Shown here: piece after piece, positions 14,654 through 23,204 of the stretch
Layout of the letters: each line of letters starts with the position of its first letter
Position numbering within the stretch: the first letter of the stretch is position 1
DNA from: Thalassovita sp.
GTDB taxonomy: Bacteria; Pseudomonadota; Alphaproteobacteria; Rhodobacterales; Rhodobacteraceae
Assembly (NCBI RefSeq): GCF_963691685.1
Contig: NZ_OY829290.1
Coordinates: 4,057,001-4,121,000, forward strand
DNA: 64,000 nt
Direction of reading: 5' to 3'
Translations under genes and position numbers: made by a program
Notes under the pieces: generated by a model
Databases searched by the model: none
Seen by the model: the letters and a program-made list of their open reading frames with translations, nothing else
Told to the model about the DNA's origin: nothing

Positions 14654-15652
14654 ATGACCCAATACAGCCATCCCAAATACGGCACGGTTCTGCGCGCACC
14701 TGACAGCGCCTTTGCCAATCTGCCCGATTACCCCTTTGCACCAAACTATATGGAGGTGGACGGGCTGCGCCTCCATTATGTGGACGAAGGCACCGCCGAC
14801 AAAGGCACGATTTTCCTGATGCACGGGCAGCCCAGCTGGTCCTACCTCTACCGTCATATGATCCCCCAGTTTGTCGCCGCCGGGTACCGGGTGATCGCCC
14901 CCGATCTGATCGGCTTTGGCAAATCGGACAAACCTGCCGAGGCCAAGATCTATAGCTATCAGGCCCATGTGCACTGTATCAGCCGCTTTGTTGAACAGCT
15001 GGGTGTGACCGGGGCCGATGCCTTTTTTCAGGATTGGGGCGGCATGATCGGCCTCAGGGTGATGGAACAGCATCCAACCTGGATCCGGCGTATGGCGGTG
15101 GCCAATACGGCGCTGTCGGACGTCAAAGGCCCGATGGCCTTTGCCCTGCCCAACATCCTGCGCCTGATGCGCCTCTTCGCTGGCAAGCCCTCGATTTCAG
15201 ATCTGGCGGCCAAGCAGAACTATGGCAATTGGGCAGGGTATTTCAAACACGCGGGCAAAATCGAAATCGGCAAGGTGATGCAGATCCTGACCACGAAAAC
15301 CCTGACCACGGCCGAACGCGCCGCCTATGACGCCCCTTTCCCCGACAGCAGGTATCACGTCGCCACCCGTGTTATGCCGCAGATCGTGGCCACCCAATTG
15401 AAGGAAGCGCAGGGCGCCTGGACCCACCTGCGCCAGTCACAGGTGCCAACCCTTGTGTTGTTCAGTGACAAGGATCCGTTTCTGGCCGGTCAAGGCATCG
15501 ATGCCCAGTTCAAAGCCCTGCCCGGTGCCGCGGGTCAGCCACATGCCGAGATCCGCAATGCCTCGCACTTTCTGCAGGAAGATGCCGGTGCTGACCTGTC
15601 CCGCCGGGTTTTGCATTGGTTGGCCGCAGGGGCGGAACGCCGGGCGGCCTGA
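14654..15652 (+). CDS. Haloalkane-dehalogenase-like alpha/beta hydrolase
   Basis: 332 residues from ATG 14654. Features: oxyanion region MHGQPSWSYLYRHM, nucleophile Asp127 followed by a Trp in FFQDWGGMIGL, acid Asp274 in FSDKDPF and His305 in NASHFLQED. The Asp nucleophile, Trp128 and overall spacing match haloalkane dehalogenases of the DhlA type, though the residue after HG is Gln instead of Glu or Asn, so halide binding may differ. Substrate unknown. It is probably co-transcribed with the SDR under TetR control. An epoxide hydrolase is the main alternative. Confidence 0.87.
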   Translation: MTQYSHPKYGTVLRAPDSAFANLPDYPFAPNYMEVDGLRLHYVDEGTADKGTIFLMHGQPSWSYLYRHMIPQFVAAGYRVIAPDLIGFGKSDKPAEAKIYSYQAHVHCISRFVEQLGVTGADAFFQDWGGMIGLRVMEQHPTWIRRMAVANTALSDVKGPMAFALPNILRLMRLFAGKPSISDLAAKQNYGNWAGYFKHAGKIEIGKVMQILTTKTLTTAERAAYDAPFPDSRYHVATRVMPQIVATQLKEAQGAWTHLRQSQVPTLVLFSDKDPFLAGQGIDAQFKALPGAAGQPHAEIRNASHFLQEDAGADLSRRVLHWLAAGAERRAA

Positions 15653-15656
15653 GCCT

Positions 15657-16034
15657 TTAAAGGGTTTCCAGACAGTGGCGGCGGAAGGCCCGTTTCAGCA
15701 TATCCAGCTCCTCCCGCAGGAGCTGGACCTCCGCCCGGATATCATCCGCCAGCGCATCGCCGGCCAGAATGGTAAAACTGCTGAGCGTTTCGCCACTTTC
15801 CGCATCCAGAATGACAAAGGTCTGTACCCCGTCGGATAGCAGCTGTGACGGGATCGGCACCCGCACCAGCCATTCCCCTTCGGTGCTGCCTTCCTGCATC
15901 GAGTGCCCCAGAACCGGCTTGTCCAGATGGGTGACCGAGATCTTGGGCTGATAGCGCGCACCGCGATGGGTTTGCAGCACACCCTCCCAGACCCCTTCCA
16001 GAAGCCGGGTTTTGGTCAGTTGCATTTCGCTCAT
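15657..16034 (-). CDS. Conserved hypothetical protein with C-terminal coiled coil
   Basis: 125 residues, not recognised. The N-terminal 85 residues are predicted beta-rich (LEGVWEGVLQTHRG, EWLVRVPIPSQLLSDGVQTF, LDAESGETLSSF). The last 40 form an amphipathic helix suited to a coiled coil (DDIRAEVQLLREELDMLKRA). It is soluble with no signal peptide. It follows the 16047-16823 gene on the same strand with a 12-base gap and so is probably co-transcribed. Only 4 bases separate its stop from the convergent hydrolase stop. Confidence 0.75.
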   Translation of the reverse strand: MSEMQLTKTRLLEGVWEGVLQTHRGARYQPKISVTHLDKPVLGHSMQEGSTEGEWLVRVPIPSQLLSDGVQTFVILDAESGETLSSFTILAGDALADDIRAEVQLLREELDMLKRAFRRHCLETL

Positions 16035-16046
16035 GCTGCAGGCTCC

Positions 16047-16823
16047 TTACAGTTCGGCGCGGGGCCGGCGCGAGAAGGTCAGGTCGCGCAATACAACCTG
16101 GTTCATCTCGGGGCCCTCAAAAATTAGGTCCAGCCAGGCCTTTTCGACCCGCTTTTCGTTCAGTTTTGTGTAGGCGAGATCAAATTCCACCATGATCTCT
16201 TCTTCGTGCAGCGGCAGTTCGCGCACGATTTGTTCGGTATTGGGACCGTGCTTGATGTTGAGCCGGGCAAAAATCTCCAGCGGCTTTTCCATCTCCACAA
16301 TCGTGTCCATCCGCAGCAGGTGACGGCGTTTCAGCCCCTGCACCGCTTCGGGTGGCAGATCGATCACCAGCGACAGGAAGGATCCGTCAAACTTGAACAC
16401 GTCCATGCGCAGCCCGTAAGGCGCCAGATCCGCTTCGCGGGTGTTGCGCAGCTGGCGCAGGGTCAGCTCGGAAAAGGCGCAGTCGTGAAACAGCGTGACC
16501 TCTTCGCCCAGCTGGCTTTTGTTCTGCACGCTCGACATGCCGGGCACCGGCAAAGGGCCGCGCCACAACGCCGGGCGCCAACCCCAGTCAGATCCCTGCG
16601 GACGACGAAACTGCGTTGATCCGATGGCGGGCAGCGCCAGTCGTTCATCGGCAACGTGAATCAGCTCATTCAAATGGGTGCGCAGTTCGCGCGCCTGACT
16701 GCGCTGACGGCGCAGGGCGGCCAGATCTTCGCCCGCCGCAGCGCGCGCGGCTTTGGCCCAGCGTTTCTGCACCCGTTCCGACACAAATGTCTTGATCAGA
16801 TCGCTTCCCGGCATGCCTGCCAT
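16047..16823 (-). CDS. Conserved hypothetical protein, DUF6478-like
   Basis: 258 residues. It begins with a basic helical stretch (IKTFVSERVQKRWAKAARAA, then LRRQRSQARELRTHLNEL) and continues as a predicted beta-sandwich-like domain (GEEVTLFHDCAFSELTLRQL, YGLRMDVFKFDGSFLSLVID, EEEIMVEFDLAYTKLNEKRV). I recall a Rhodobacterales-restricted family of this type (DUF6478), from memory only. No catalytic motif, signal peptide or membrane segment is seen. Forms a two-gene unit with the downstream 15657 gene. Confidence 0.78.
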   Translation of the reverse strand: MAGMPGSDLIKTFVSERVQKRWAKAARAAAGEDLAALRRQRSQARELRTHLNELIHVADERLALPAIGSTQFRRPQGSDWGWRPALWRGPLPVPGMSSVQNKSQLGEEVTLFHDCAFSELTLRQLRNTREADLAPYGLRMDVFKFDGSFLSLVIDLPPEAVQGLKRRHLLRMDTIVEMEKPLEIFARLNIKHGPNTEQIVRELPLHEEEIMVEFDLAYTKLNEKRVEKAWLDLIFEGPEMNQVVLRDLTFSRRPRAEL

Positions 16824-16892
16824 GTGGCGCGTCCCCTCTGCCCGTTTATTGCCTCATCTGCGCGGTCCTTGCCCAATCAGGACAGCCGCGAC

Positions 16893-17732
16893 TTAGCTGA
16901 ATATACGACCAAAAATATTGCGGAGTATAGGCTTAGCTTTGCCGTCTTCGGCGTCTTTCGCCACTGGGGCCTCCGCCGGGGCTGCAACGGGCAACTCACG
17001 CAGCGCCCCCGGCGTGCCCGGGCGGGCCACTGGACGAATGGCGCCAAGGCCGGTGCGCTGCACCCTTGGCTGGCCCGGCTCCGTCCCTTGCGTCCCGGCA
17101 CCTGCCGGCACATCTGCCACCTCAAAGGCCGCAGCAGGGCGTGGTCTTTGCGGGCTTTCCTCGCGGATCTGCTCGGCCAGCCACATCAGTTGCGTCAGGC
17201 CACGTTCACCGGTTTCGGCGCTGTCTTTGGCGCCGTAGAGCGCCAGACCAACCATGTGACCATTGATCACCATCATACCGCGCCAGTGTTTGGGATCGCT
17301 TTCCACCGACAAGGGCGCCGGATCCACCACCTGCACCACCGTCAGCCCATCGCCATGCAACCGGCGCAGCACCTGCCGGTCCCCCAAACCGGCTGAAACC
17401 TCTGCGGCGCTGGGTTCAGGTGCGGTGCTGTCCCGTTCAACCGCAGAAATGGTCATGACGACCGGCGGCACCTGGTAGCCGCTGACAAAACCGGTCAGCC
17501 GTTCGCAGGACGCCACAAGCGCAAATCCACCATCGCGGCGGCTTTTCAGACTGTCTTTCTGAATGCAGTAGCCCTGCGGCGGCACGACGATCACCTCACC
17601 CCCGGCCAGGGCCGCGCGGGTCATCACATTGTCTTGCCGGGTGACCCCGCCATCCCCAAGGGACAGACAGCCCGACAACACTGTGGACAGGGCGAAAAAC
17701 ACCGCCAAACGCAGCCCGTTGCGTGACCTCAT
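16893..17732 (-). CDS. Predicted outer-membrane lipoprotein, conserved in the group
   Basis: 279 residues. A lipoprotein signal peptide ends in LSGC with Cys22 as the lipidated residue. The mature domain (40-190) contains VIVVPPQGYCIQKDSLKSR, FALVASCERLTGF and PLSVESDPKHWRGMMVINGH; the two cysteines (56 and 76) could pair. The C-terminal 80 residues are proline- and alanine-rich, then end KPILRNIFGRIFS, a short amphipathic tail. Function unknown. Single gene. Confidence 0.8.
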   Translation of the reverse strand: MRSRNGLRLAVFFALSTVLSGCLSLGDGGVTRQDNVMTRAALAGGEVIVVPPQGYCIQKDSLKSRRDGGFALVASCERLTGFVSGYQVPPVVMTISAVERDSTAPEPSAAEVSAGLGDRQVLRRLHGDGLTVVQVVDPAPLSVESDPKHWRGMMVINGHMVGLALYGAKDSAETGERGLTQLMWLAEQIREESPQRPRPAAAFEVADVPAGAGTQGTEPGQPRVQRTGLGAIRPVARPGTPGALRELPVAAPAEAPVAKDAEDGKAKPILRNIFGRIFS

Positions 17733-17933
17733 TTTGCCTGCGCCACCATATCGTTACCCCCCCTTACGGCGCAGTGAACCCGCACCTTTCACGTCCTCAC
17801 AAACAGCAGCTCCGTGACAACGCGGTTAAGCGTTAGCCGATGCCTGCCCGCGACCTCAAGCCGCTTTTCCATGCTCTGCCCTGTTGTCCCGGACACTGTG
17901 GCGTTAGGGTCATCTTAAGGAGCTTTTGCGCAA

Positions 17934-18848
17934 ATGAACCGCCCCGGCAGATCGCCCATCCGGGCCTATAGGGCCCATGCCCAATTTATCGCCCCCGCAG
18001 GTGATAGCGCAGCGGCCTGGCGGCTGATCCCCGGGCTGGTGATGGCGGCAGCGCTGTATCTGCTGATGCTCTGGGCGATGCAAAACCTGCTGCAAATCCT
18101 GCTCAGCCCTGACCAATTCAACGCCTTCACCCTTTCGGTCCAAAACGGCTCCACCGCGATCGGAACGCTTTACCTGCTGTTCAGCTTTGGGTTTCTGGGT
18201 CTCGCCATCGCGATTGTCACGGCACAGATGCACCAACGCGCGCCGTTAACCCTGATCGGGCCGCCAAAGGCCGCGTTGCGGCAGGGCATTGCCGTTCTGA
18301 TCGGATTGATTCTGCTGAGCCTTGTGATCTGGATCCTGCCCCCCAGTGAGGTGCTCGCCCCGATCACAGAGAGCAAGGCCGTTGGGCGCTGGCTGATGCT
18401 GCTACCCGTCGCATTACTGGGGATCTTGATCCAAACCAGCACGGAGGAGCTGATTTTCCGCGGCTATCTGCAACAACAGCTTGCCGTCCGGTTTGACACG
18501 CCGCTGATCTGGATGGGCCTGCCTGCCCTGCTGTTTGGCCTGCTGCATTACCGCCCCGAAGCCGGTGACAGCGCTTGGCTACTGATCCTTTGGGCGGCGC
18601 TGTTTTCGCTGTTCGCAGCCGATCTCACCGCGCGTGCAGGCACCCTAGGCCCGGCAATTGCGCTGCATTTTCTGTCAAATGCCATCGCGATCCTGTTTGT
18701 CGCGCAGGATCCGGCGCTTTCGGGGCTGGCGCTTTACAGCGCGCCGATGGATCTGAGGGATTCCGTTGCGCTGCGGCAGGCGCTGACGCTGGATATCGCG
18801 CTTTTGGGACTTGGTTGGTTGACGGCGCGGCTGGTTCTGCGACGGTGA
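17934..18848 (+). CDS. CPBP-family intramembrane metalloprotease (first of tandem pair)
   Basis: 304 residues, about eight membrane segments. Motif 1 TEELIFRGYL (Glu171, Glu172, Arg176), motif 2 FGLLHYRP and motif 3 HFLSNAI are the metal-binding motifs of CPBP/CAAX (Rce1-like) proteases. Bacterial members process membrane or secreted peptides; the substrate here is unknown. AAGGAG lies 11 bases upstream of ATG 17934. The next gene starts 4 bases after the stop and is a paralogue with the same three motifs, so the pair looks like a tandem duplication. Confidence 0.92.
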   Translation: MNRPGRSPIRAYRAHAQFIAPAGDSAAAWRLIPGLVMAAALYLLMLWAMQNLLQILLSPDQFNAFTLSVQNGSTAIGTLYLLFSFGFLGLAIAIVTAQMHQRAPLTLIGPPKAALRQGIAVLIGLILLSLVIWILPPSEVLAPITESKAVGRWLMLLPVALLGILIQTSTEELIFRGYLQQQLAVRFDTPLIWMGLPALLFGLLHYRPEAGDSAWLLILWAALFSLFAADLTARAGTLGPAIALHFLSNAIAILFVAQDPALSGLALYSAPMDLRDSVALRQALTLDIALLGLGWLTARLVLRR

Positions 18849-18852
18849 GCCC

Positions 18853-19764
18853 ATGACAGCCTACCACCCTCACCACGGCTACAGCGCAGCCGCGCGCCTG
18901 ACCCCTGACCTGCCCCGGCTGGCCCTTGGCTTCGTCCTGATTGAGGTGGGCTATAAACTGGGTCTGAATCTGCTGGATGCCGTTCTGGTCAGCGCCCCGG
19001 ACGGCTTTGTGGACAGCTACTATTCCGGCACCACACGCGGGGGTTTGCTGCTGCAGCTCTTTGCCTTTTCGCTGCTGATCCTCTCGGTCATCACCGTGAC
19101 CCGCAAACTGCATTTTCGCAGCGCCGTCAGCCTGATCGGACCGCCAAATCAGGCCTGGAATGACCTACGGCAGGTGACATTGGCCTGCCTTGGGGGCTTT
19201 CTGCTGATCGAGCTGTTGCCGCCCTATTATTCCTACGCGGGCGGCGTGTGGAACATGCCGCTGGCCTGGCTGACCACTTTGCCGCTGGCGATGATCGCCC
19301 TGCTGATTCAAACCGGCGCTGAGGAGCTGCTCTATCGTGGCTATCTGCAGCAGCAACTTGCGGCCCGGTTCCGCGCCACTTGGGTCTGGATGCTTGTCCC
19401 CAACCTACTGTTCGCCGCCGCCCATTGGCAGCCCCATGCTGCCAGCAATGAGGCATGGGAATATGTGATCTGGGCCTTTTTCTTTGGCCTCGCCGCCTCG
19501 GATCTGACCGCGCGCAGCGGCGCTTTGGGGGCGGCTGTTGGCTTTCATCTGGCCAACAACGCCTTTGCCTTTCTGATCTTTGGCGAAATGGGAAGCACTG
19601 ATTCTGGGCTGGCCCTGATGCTGTTCCCCGCGCCTGAGGCAACGGGCGACTCACTGCTGCCGCCATCCGCCCAAGACGCCGCTTTCCCCTCAGCGCGATT
19701 GATCGCAGAACTGCTGGTGATGCTGATAATCTGGCTTTCCGCCCGAATTGCCATCAGGCGCTGA
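18853..19764 (+). CDS. CPBP-family intramembrane metalloprotease (second of tandem pair)
   Basis: 303 residues, about eight membrane segments. Motif 1 AEELLYRGYL (Glu157, Glu158, Arg162), motif 2 FAAAHWQP and motif 3 HLANNAF are all intact. The stretch RGYLQQQLA is identical to the upstream paralogue, and LIGPP.. and SDLTAR..LG.A are also shared, so they descend from one duplication. The N-terminal loops differ considerably, suggesting divergent substrates or heterodimer formation. accD follows after 65 bases, probably as a separate unit. Confidence 0.92.
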   Translation: MTAYHPHHGYSAAARLTPDLPRLALGFVLIEVGYKLGLNLLDAVLVSAPDGFVDSYYSGTTRGGLLLQLFAFSLLILSVITVTRKLHFRSAVSLIGPPNQAWNDLRQVTLACLGGFLLIELLPPYYSYAGGVWNMPLAWLTTLPLAMIALLIQTGAEELLYRGYLQQQLAARFRATWVWMLVPNLLFAAAHWQPHAASNEAWEYVIWAFFFGLAASDLTARSGALGAAVGFHLANNAFAFLIFGEMGSTDSGLALMLFPAPEATGDSLLPPSAQDAAFPSARLIAELLVMLIIWLSARIAIRR

Positions 19765-19829
19765 TTGCATTTCCGTTACGTCGGGCTTATTTGACTAGCT
19801 CACGAACGCAGCAAGCAGGGCAATCGCTC

Positions 19830-20789
19830 ATGAACTGGATCACCAATTATGTCCGTCCGCGGATCAACTCGATCTTCTCGCGCCGTGAGGTGCCTGAAAA
19901 TCTGTGGACGAAATGTGGCGAATGCGGAACCATGTTGTTCCATCGTGAACTGGCCGACAATCTGAATGTCTGCACCAACTGTGATCACCACATGGCGATC
20001 ACCCCCCGCGCCCGGTTTGAAAACCTGTTCGATGGCGGCATCTTCACCGAAGTTGAGGTGCCCACGCCGATCACCGATCCGCTGCAATTCCGCGATCAGA
20101 AAAAATACCCTGAGCGGATGAAAGCCGCGCAGAAGAAAACCGGTGAGAAAGAGGCCATGCTGGTCGCCACCGGCGAAATGGGCCGCACCCCGATTGTGGC
20201 CGCCTGTCAGGACTTCTCGTTCATGGGTGGCTCCATGGGCATGTATGTGGGAAACGCCATCATTGCCGCCGCTGAAAAAGCGGTGGAGCTGAAGCGCCCG
20301 CTGATCCTGTTCTCGGCCGCGGGCGGCGCCCGCATGCAGGAAGGCATCCTGTCACTGATGCAGATGCCGCGCACCACCGTGGCCGTGCAGATGCTGAAAG
20401 AGGCAAACCTGCCCTACATCGTTGTACTGACCCACCCCACCACCGGGGGTGTGACCGCGTCTTACGCCATGCTGGGTGATGTGCAGATTTCTGAACCCAA
20501 TGCGCTGATCTGCTTTGCCGGTCCCCGTGTGATCGAACAGACCATCCGTGAAAAACTGCCAGAAGGCTTCCAGCGCGCCGAATACCTGCTGGATCACGGC
20601 ATGCTGGACCGCGTGACCAAACGCACTGAGATGCGCGATGAGCTGATCTCCATCACCCGCATGCTGCTGGGCCTGTCACCCGCGATCAAAGGCGACCTGC
20701 CGGCCCCGGCACCTGTCGCCGCCAGCGAAGACAAACCCGAAGAGAGCCTGTCAGAGGCCCTCGGCGGCGCCGAGCCTGACGCAAAATGA
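19830..20789 (+). CDS. accD: Acetyl-CoA carboxylase carboxyltransferase subunit beta
   Basis: 319 residues from ATG 19830 (MNWITNYVRPRINSIF is the usual N-terminus). A zinc ribbon holds Cys29, Cys32, Cys48 and Cys51 (CGECG, CTNCD). The crotonase-like carboxyltransferase domain has QDFSFMGGSMGM, SAAGGARMQEGILSLMQM and PTTGGVTASYAML, with GPRVIEQTIREKLPEGFQ typical of AccD. It pairs with AccA to make malonyl-CoA for fatty acid synthesis. folC overlaps by 4 bases, the common accD-folC arrangement. Confidence 0.97.
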   Translation: MNWITNYVRPRINSIFSRREVPENLWTKCGECGTMLFHRELADNLNVCTNCDHHMAITPRARFENLFDGGIFTEVEVPTPITDPLQFRDQKKYPERMKAAQKKTGEKEAMLVATGEMGRTPIVAACQDFSFMGGSMGMYVGNAIIAAAEKAVELKRPLILFSAAGGARMQEGILSLMQMPRTTVAVQMLKEANLPYIVVLTHPTTGGVTASYAMLGDVQISEPNALICFAGPRVIEQTIREKLPEGFQRAEYLLDHGMLDRVTKRTEMRDELISITRMLLGLSPAIKGDLPAPAPVAASEDKPEESLSEALGGAEPDAK

Positions 20790-22057
20790 AGCAGGGTTCC
20801 GACGCCGTGCTTGCACGGATGATGGCGCTGCATCCCAAAATCATCGATCTGACGCTGGACCGGGTCTGGCGTCTGCTCGACGCTTTGGACAATCCCCAAA
20901 ACGCCCTGCCGCCTGTGATCCATATCGCGGGCACCAATGGCAAAGGCTCGACCCAGGCGATGATCCGCGCCGGGCTTGATGCGGCGGGCAACACGGTCCA
21001 TGCCTATACCTCACCCCATCTGGCCCGGTTCCATGAACGGATCCGTCTGGCCGGGGATCTGATCTCTGAGGCGCATCTGACCGAGATCCTGGATGAGTGC
21101 TACGCCAAGAACGATGGCGGCAACATCACTTATTTCGAGATCACCACCTGCGCCGGCCTTCTGGCCTTTGCCCGTACGCCCGCAGATTTCACCCTGTTGG
21201 AGGTGGGCTTGGGCGGGCGGCTGGACGCGACCAATGTGATCGACCAGCCCGAACTGACCATCATCACCCCGATCTCGATCGACCATGAGCAATTCCTTGG
21301 CAACACGCTGACCAAGATCGCTGGTGAAAAGGCTGGCATCATCAAACGCGGCGTTCCTTGTGTTGTTGGCCCGCAGCCCGAAGAGGCGATGGATGTGATC
21401 GAGGCCACCGCCGCCCGTCTGGGCGCGCCGCTGATCGCCTATGGTCAGCATTGGCACGTCTGGGAAGAACGCGGCCGCCTGATCTATCAGGATGAACGTG
21501 GCCTGTTGGACCTTCCGCTACCAAACTTGCCCGGCGCCCATCAGATCCAGAACGCCGGTGCTGCCATCGCCGCCCTGCGCCATCTGGGCAAGGATGACAG
21601 TGCCGCCGAGGCCGCCGTGACGCAGGCCTTCTGGCCCGCCCGCATGCAACGCCTTGCCGAGGGTCCGTTGGTCGAGGCCGCCCCCGAGGCCGAGCTGTGG
21701 CTTGACGGCGGGCATAACCCCGCCGCCGGTCAGGCCATTGGCAGCCATCTGGCCAGCCTGCCGAAACGACCGACCCATCTGATCTGCGGCATGCTCAACA
21801 CCAAAGATATCTCGGGCTATCTGACCCCGATGATGCCCCATGTTGCCAGCCTGATCGCCGTGTCGATCCCGGATGAGCCAAACTCCCTGCCCGCTGAAGA
21901 GACCGCGCGTATGGCGCGCGAGGTTGGCATGCAGGCCTCTGAGGCCGACAATGTGCAAAGCGCCCTGGCGGCGATCGTCGCGGAGGAGCCCAACGCGCGG
22001 GTGCTGATCTGCGGTTCGCTCTATCTGGCGGGCGCGATTCTACGTGAAAACGGCTAA
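20786..22057 (+). CDS. folC: Folylpolyglutamate synthase / dihydrofolate synthase
   Basis: 423 residues. Mur-ligase-type ATPase: IHIAGTNGKGSTQAMIRAGL (P-loop), TSPHLARFHERIRL, EVGLGGRLDATNVI (metal and folate site), SIDHEQFLGNTLTKIAGEKA and LDGGHNPAAG. It adds glutamate to dihydropteroate and folates. The start overlaps accD by ATGA. The C-terminal domain ends VLICGSLYLAGAILREN, as is usual. A possible small RNA gene follows in the gap before the AEC transporter. Confidence 0.96.
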   Translation: MKQGSDAVLARMMALHPKIIDLTLDRVWRLLDALDNPQNALPPVIHIAGTNGKGSTQAMIRAGLDAAGNTVHAYTSPHLARFHERIRLAGDLISEAHLTEILDECYAKNDGGNITYFEITTCAGLLAFARTPADFTLLEVGLGGRLDATNVIDQPELTIITPISIDHEQFLGNTLTKIAGEKAGIIKRGVPCVVGPQPEEAMDVIEATAARLGAPLIAYGQHWHVWEERGRLIYQDERGLLDLPLPNLPGAHQIQNAGAAIAALRHLGKDDSAAEAAVTQAFWPARMQRLAEGPLVEAAPEAELWLDGGHNPAAGQAIGSHLASLPKRPTHLICGMLNTKDISGYLTPMMPHVASLIAVSIPDEPNSLPAEETARMAREVGMQASEADNVQSALAAIVAEEPNARVLICGSLYLAGAILRENG

Positions 22058-22069
22058 CGAATCGCTCTG

Positions 22070-22253
22070 TTGACTGCTTCGCACCGATTCGCTTAAGGTC
22101 GAATCACCGAATTCGAGGGCGGTGATCCACCGCGTGATCCCGGGGGGGACACGTTCGACGGGTTGCACAGGCAAGATGCGCTGGCACCGAAGGCCAGACC
22201 GAAGACGTCAGGCAGGGCAAGAAAGAGGGGTCGGGTCAACGGCCCCCTTTTTT
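22070..22253 (+). ncRNA. Candidate structured small RNA or folC 3' region
   Basis: The 226-base gap after folC has a promoter-like TTGACT, 17-base spacer, TTAAGG (the -10 is poor), then hairpins GCGGT/ACCGC (22119-22133), TTGC/GCAA (22163-22174) and CTGGC/GCCAG (22181-22197), and ends with AGGGG..CCCCT followed by TTTTTT (22248-22253). It does not match SRP RNA, 6S or tmRNA signatures that I know. It may simply be the long 3' end and terminator of accD-folC. Confidence 0.35.
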
Positions 22254-22283
22254 GTTTAGGCCCCGCCTGTTACCGCTGGTCCC

Positions 22284-23204
22284 ATGATCGATGTTTTGCT
22301 TCAGACCCTGCCCTTCTTCCTGCTGATTGCTGTGGGCTACGGCGCCGGCCGGACAGGCTTTTTCCCGGAAGAGGCCACCGCCTGGCTCACCCGTTTTGTC
22401 TTTTACTTCGCACTGTCGGCGATGCTGTTTCGGTTTTCCGCCAACCTGACCCTGGCAGAGGTTTTCGATCTGCCCTTTGTCTGGGCCTACCTCACGGGCA
22501 CAATGGCGGTATATCTTCTGGTCACCGGCGTGGCACTATTGCGCGGTCGCGGCGTCGAAGAGGCCGCGGTTGAGGCCCAATGCGGCGTTGTGGGCAACGT
22601 GGGTTTCCTCGGCGTGCCGATGCTGGTCATGCTGCTGGGCGAGGCCGCGATTGGACCGGTGATGCTGGTTCTGGCCTGTGACCTCATCGTCTTTGGCAGT
22701 CTGATCGTCATCGTCATCACCGCCCGCCGCGATGGCCGCCTGTCCCCCGGCGTCCTGCTCAGCGTCGGCCTGGGACTGCTGAAAAACCCGATGATTGTCT
22801 CCATCAGCTTGGGCCTTTTGTGGTCCGCGTCTACCTGGAAATTGCCCGGTTCGATCAATGATTTCCTGGCGATTTTGGGCGCCGCCGCCACCCCCGGCGC
22901 GCTCTTTGCGATCGGTGCCTCGCTGGCCAGCAAATCGGCCGAACGTCTGGCCGTGGCGGCATGGCTCAGCTTTGCCAAACTGGTGTTGCACCCCGCCGCC
23001 GTTGCCGCGACGGCCTATTTTATCTTCTCGGTGGAGGCCTATTCAGCCGGCGTGATGATCGCCGCCGCTGCCCTGCCCGTGGCAGGCAATGTGTTTATCC
23101 TGGCGCAGCACTACGGCGTGGCGCCACAGCGGGTTTCGGCCACCATCCTGATCTCAACCGCGCTCAGCATCCTCACGGTATCGGCGATCATCGCCGGTCT
23201 GTGA
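22284..23204 (+). CDS. AEC-family transporter
   Basis: 306 residues with about ten hydrophobic segments. The N-terminus LPFFLLIAVGYGAGRTGFF and VVGNVGFLGVPML (a conserved N-G-x-P-like break) followed by the second half LLKNPMIVSISLGLL are AEC hallmarks. Likely exports or imports a small organic acid; substrate unknown. It lies alone on the plus strand. Its last 51 bases overlap the 3' end of the convergent GH16 gene, which is more than is usual for two real genes, but both proteins look complete. Confidence 0.85.
   Translation: MIDVLLQTLPFFLLIAVGYGAGRTGFFPEEATAWLTRFVFYFALSAMLFRFSANLTLAEVFDLPFVWAYLTGTMAVYLLVTGVALLRGRGVEEAAVEAQCGVVGNVGFLGVPMLVMLLGEAAIGPVMLVLACDLIVFGSLIVIVITARRDGRLSPGVLLSVGLGLLKNPMIVSISLGLLWSASTWKLPGSINDFLAILGAAATPGALFAIGASLASKSAERLAVAAWLSFAKLVLHPAAVAATAYFIFSVEAYSAGVMIAAAALPVAGNVFILAQHYGVAPQRVSATILISTALSILTVSAIIAGL

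Noticed and set aside
16656..17396. A plus-strand frame opposite the lipoprotein and DUF6478-like genes
   Set aside because: Low-complexity Arg/Pro/His-rich composition typical of antisense shadows; no ribosome site.
22091..22120. A tRNA T-arm-like stretch (GGTCGAATCACC) after folC
   Set aside because: No acceptor stem, anticodon arm or CCA can be assembled around it.
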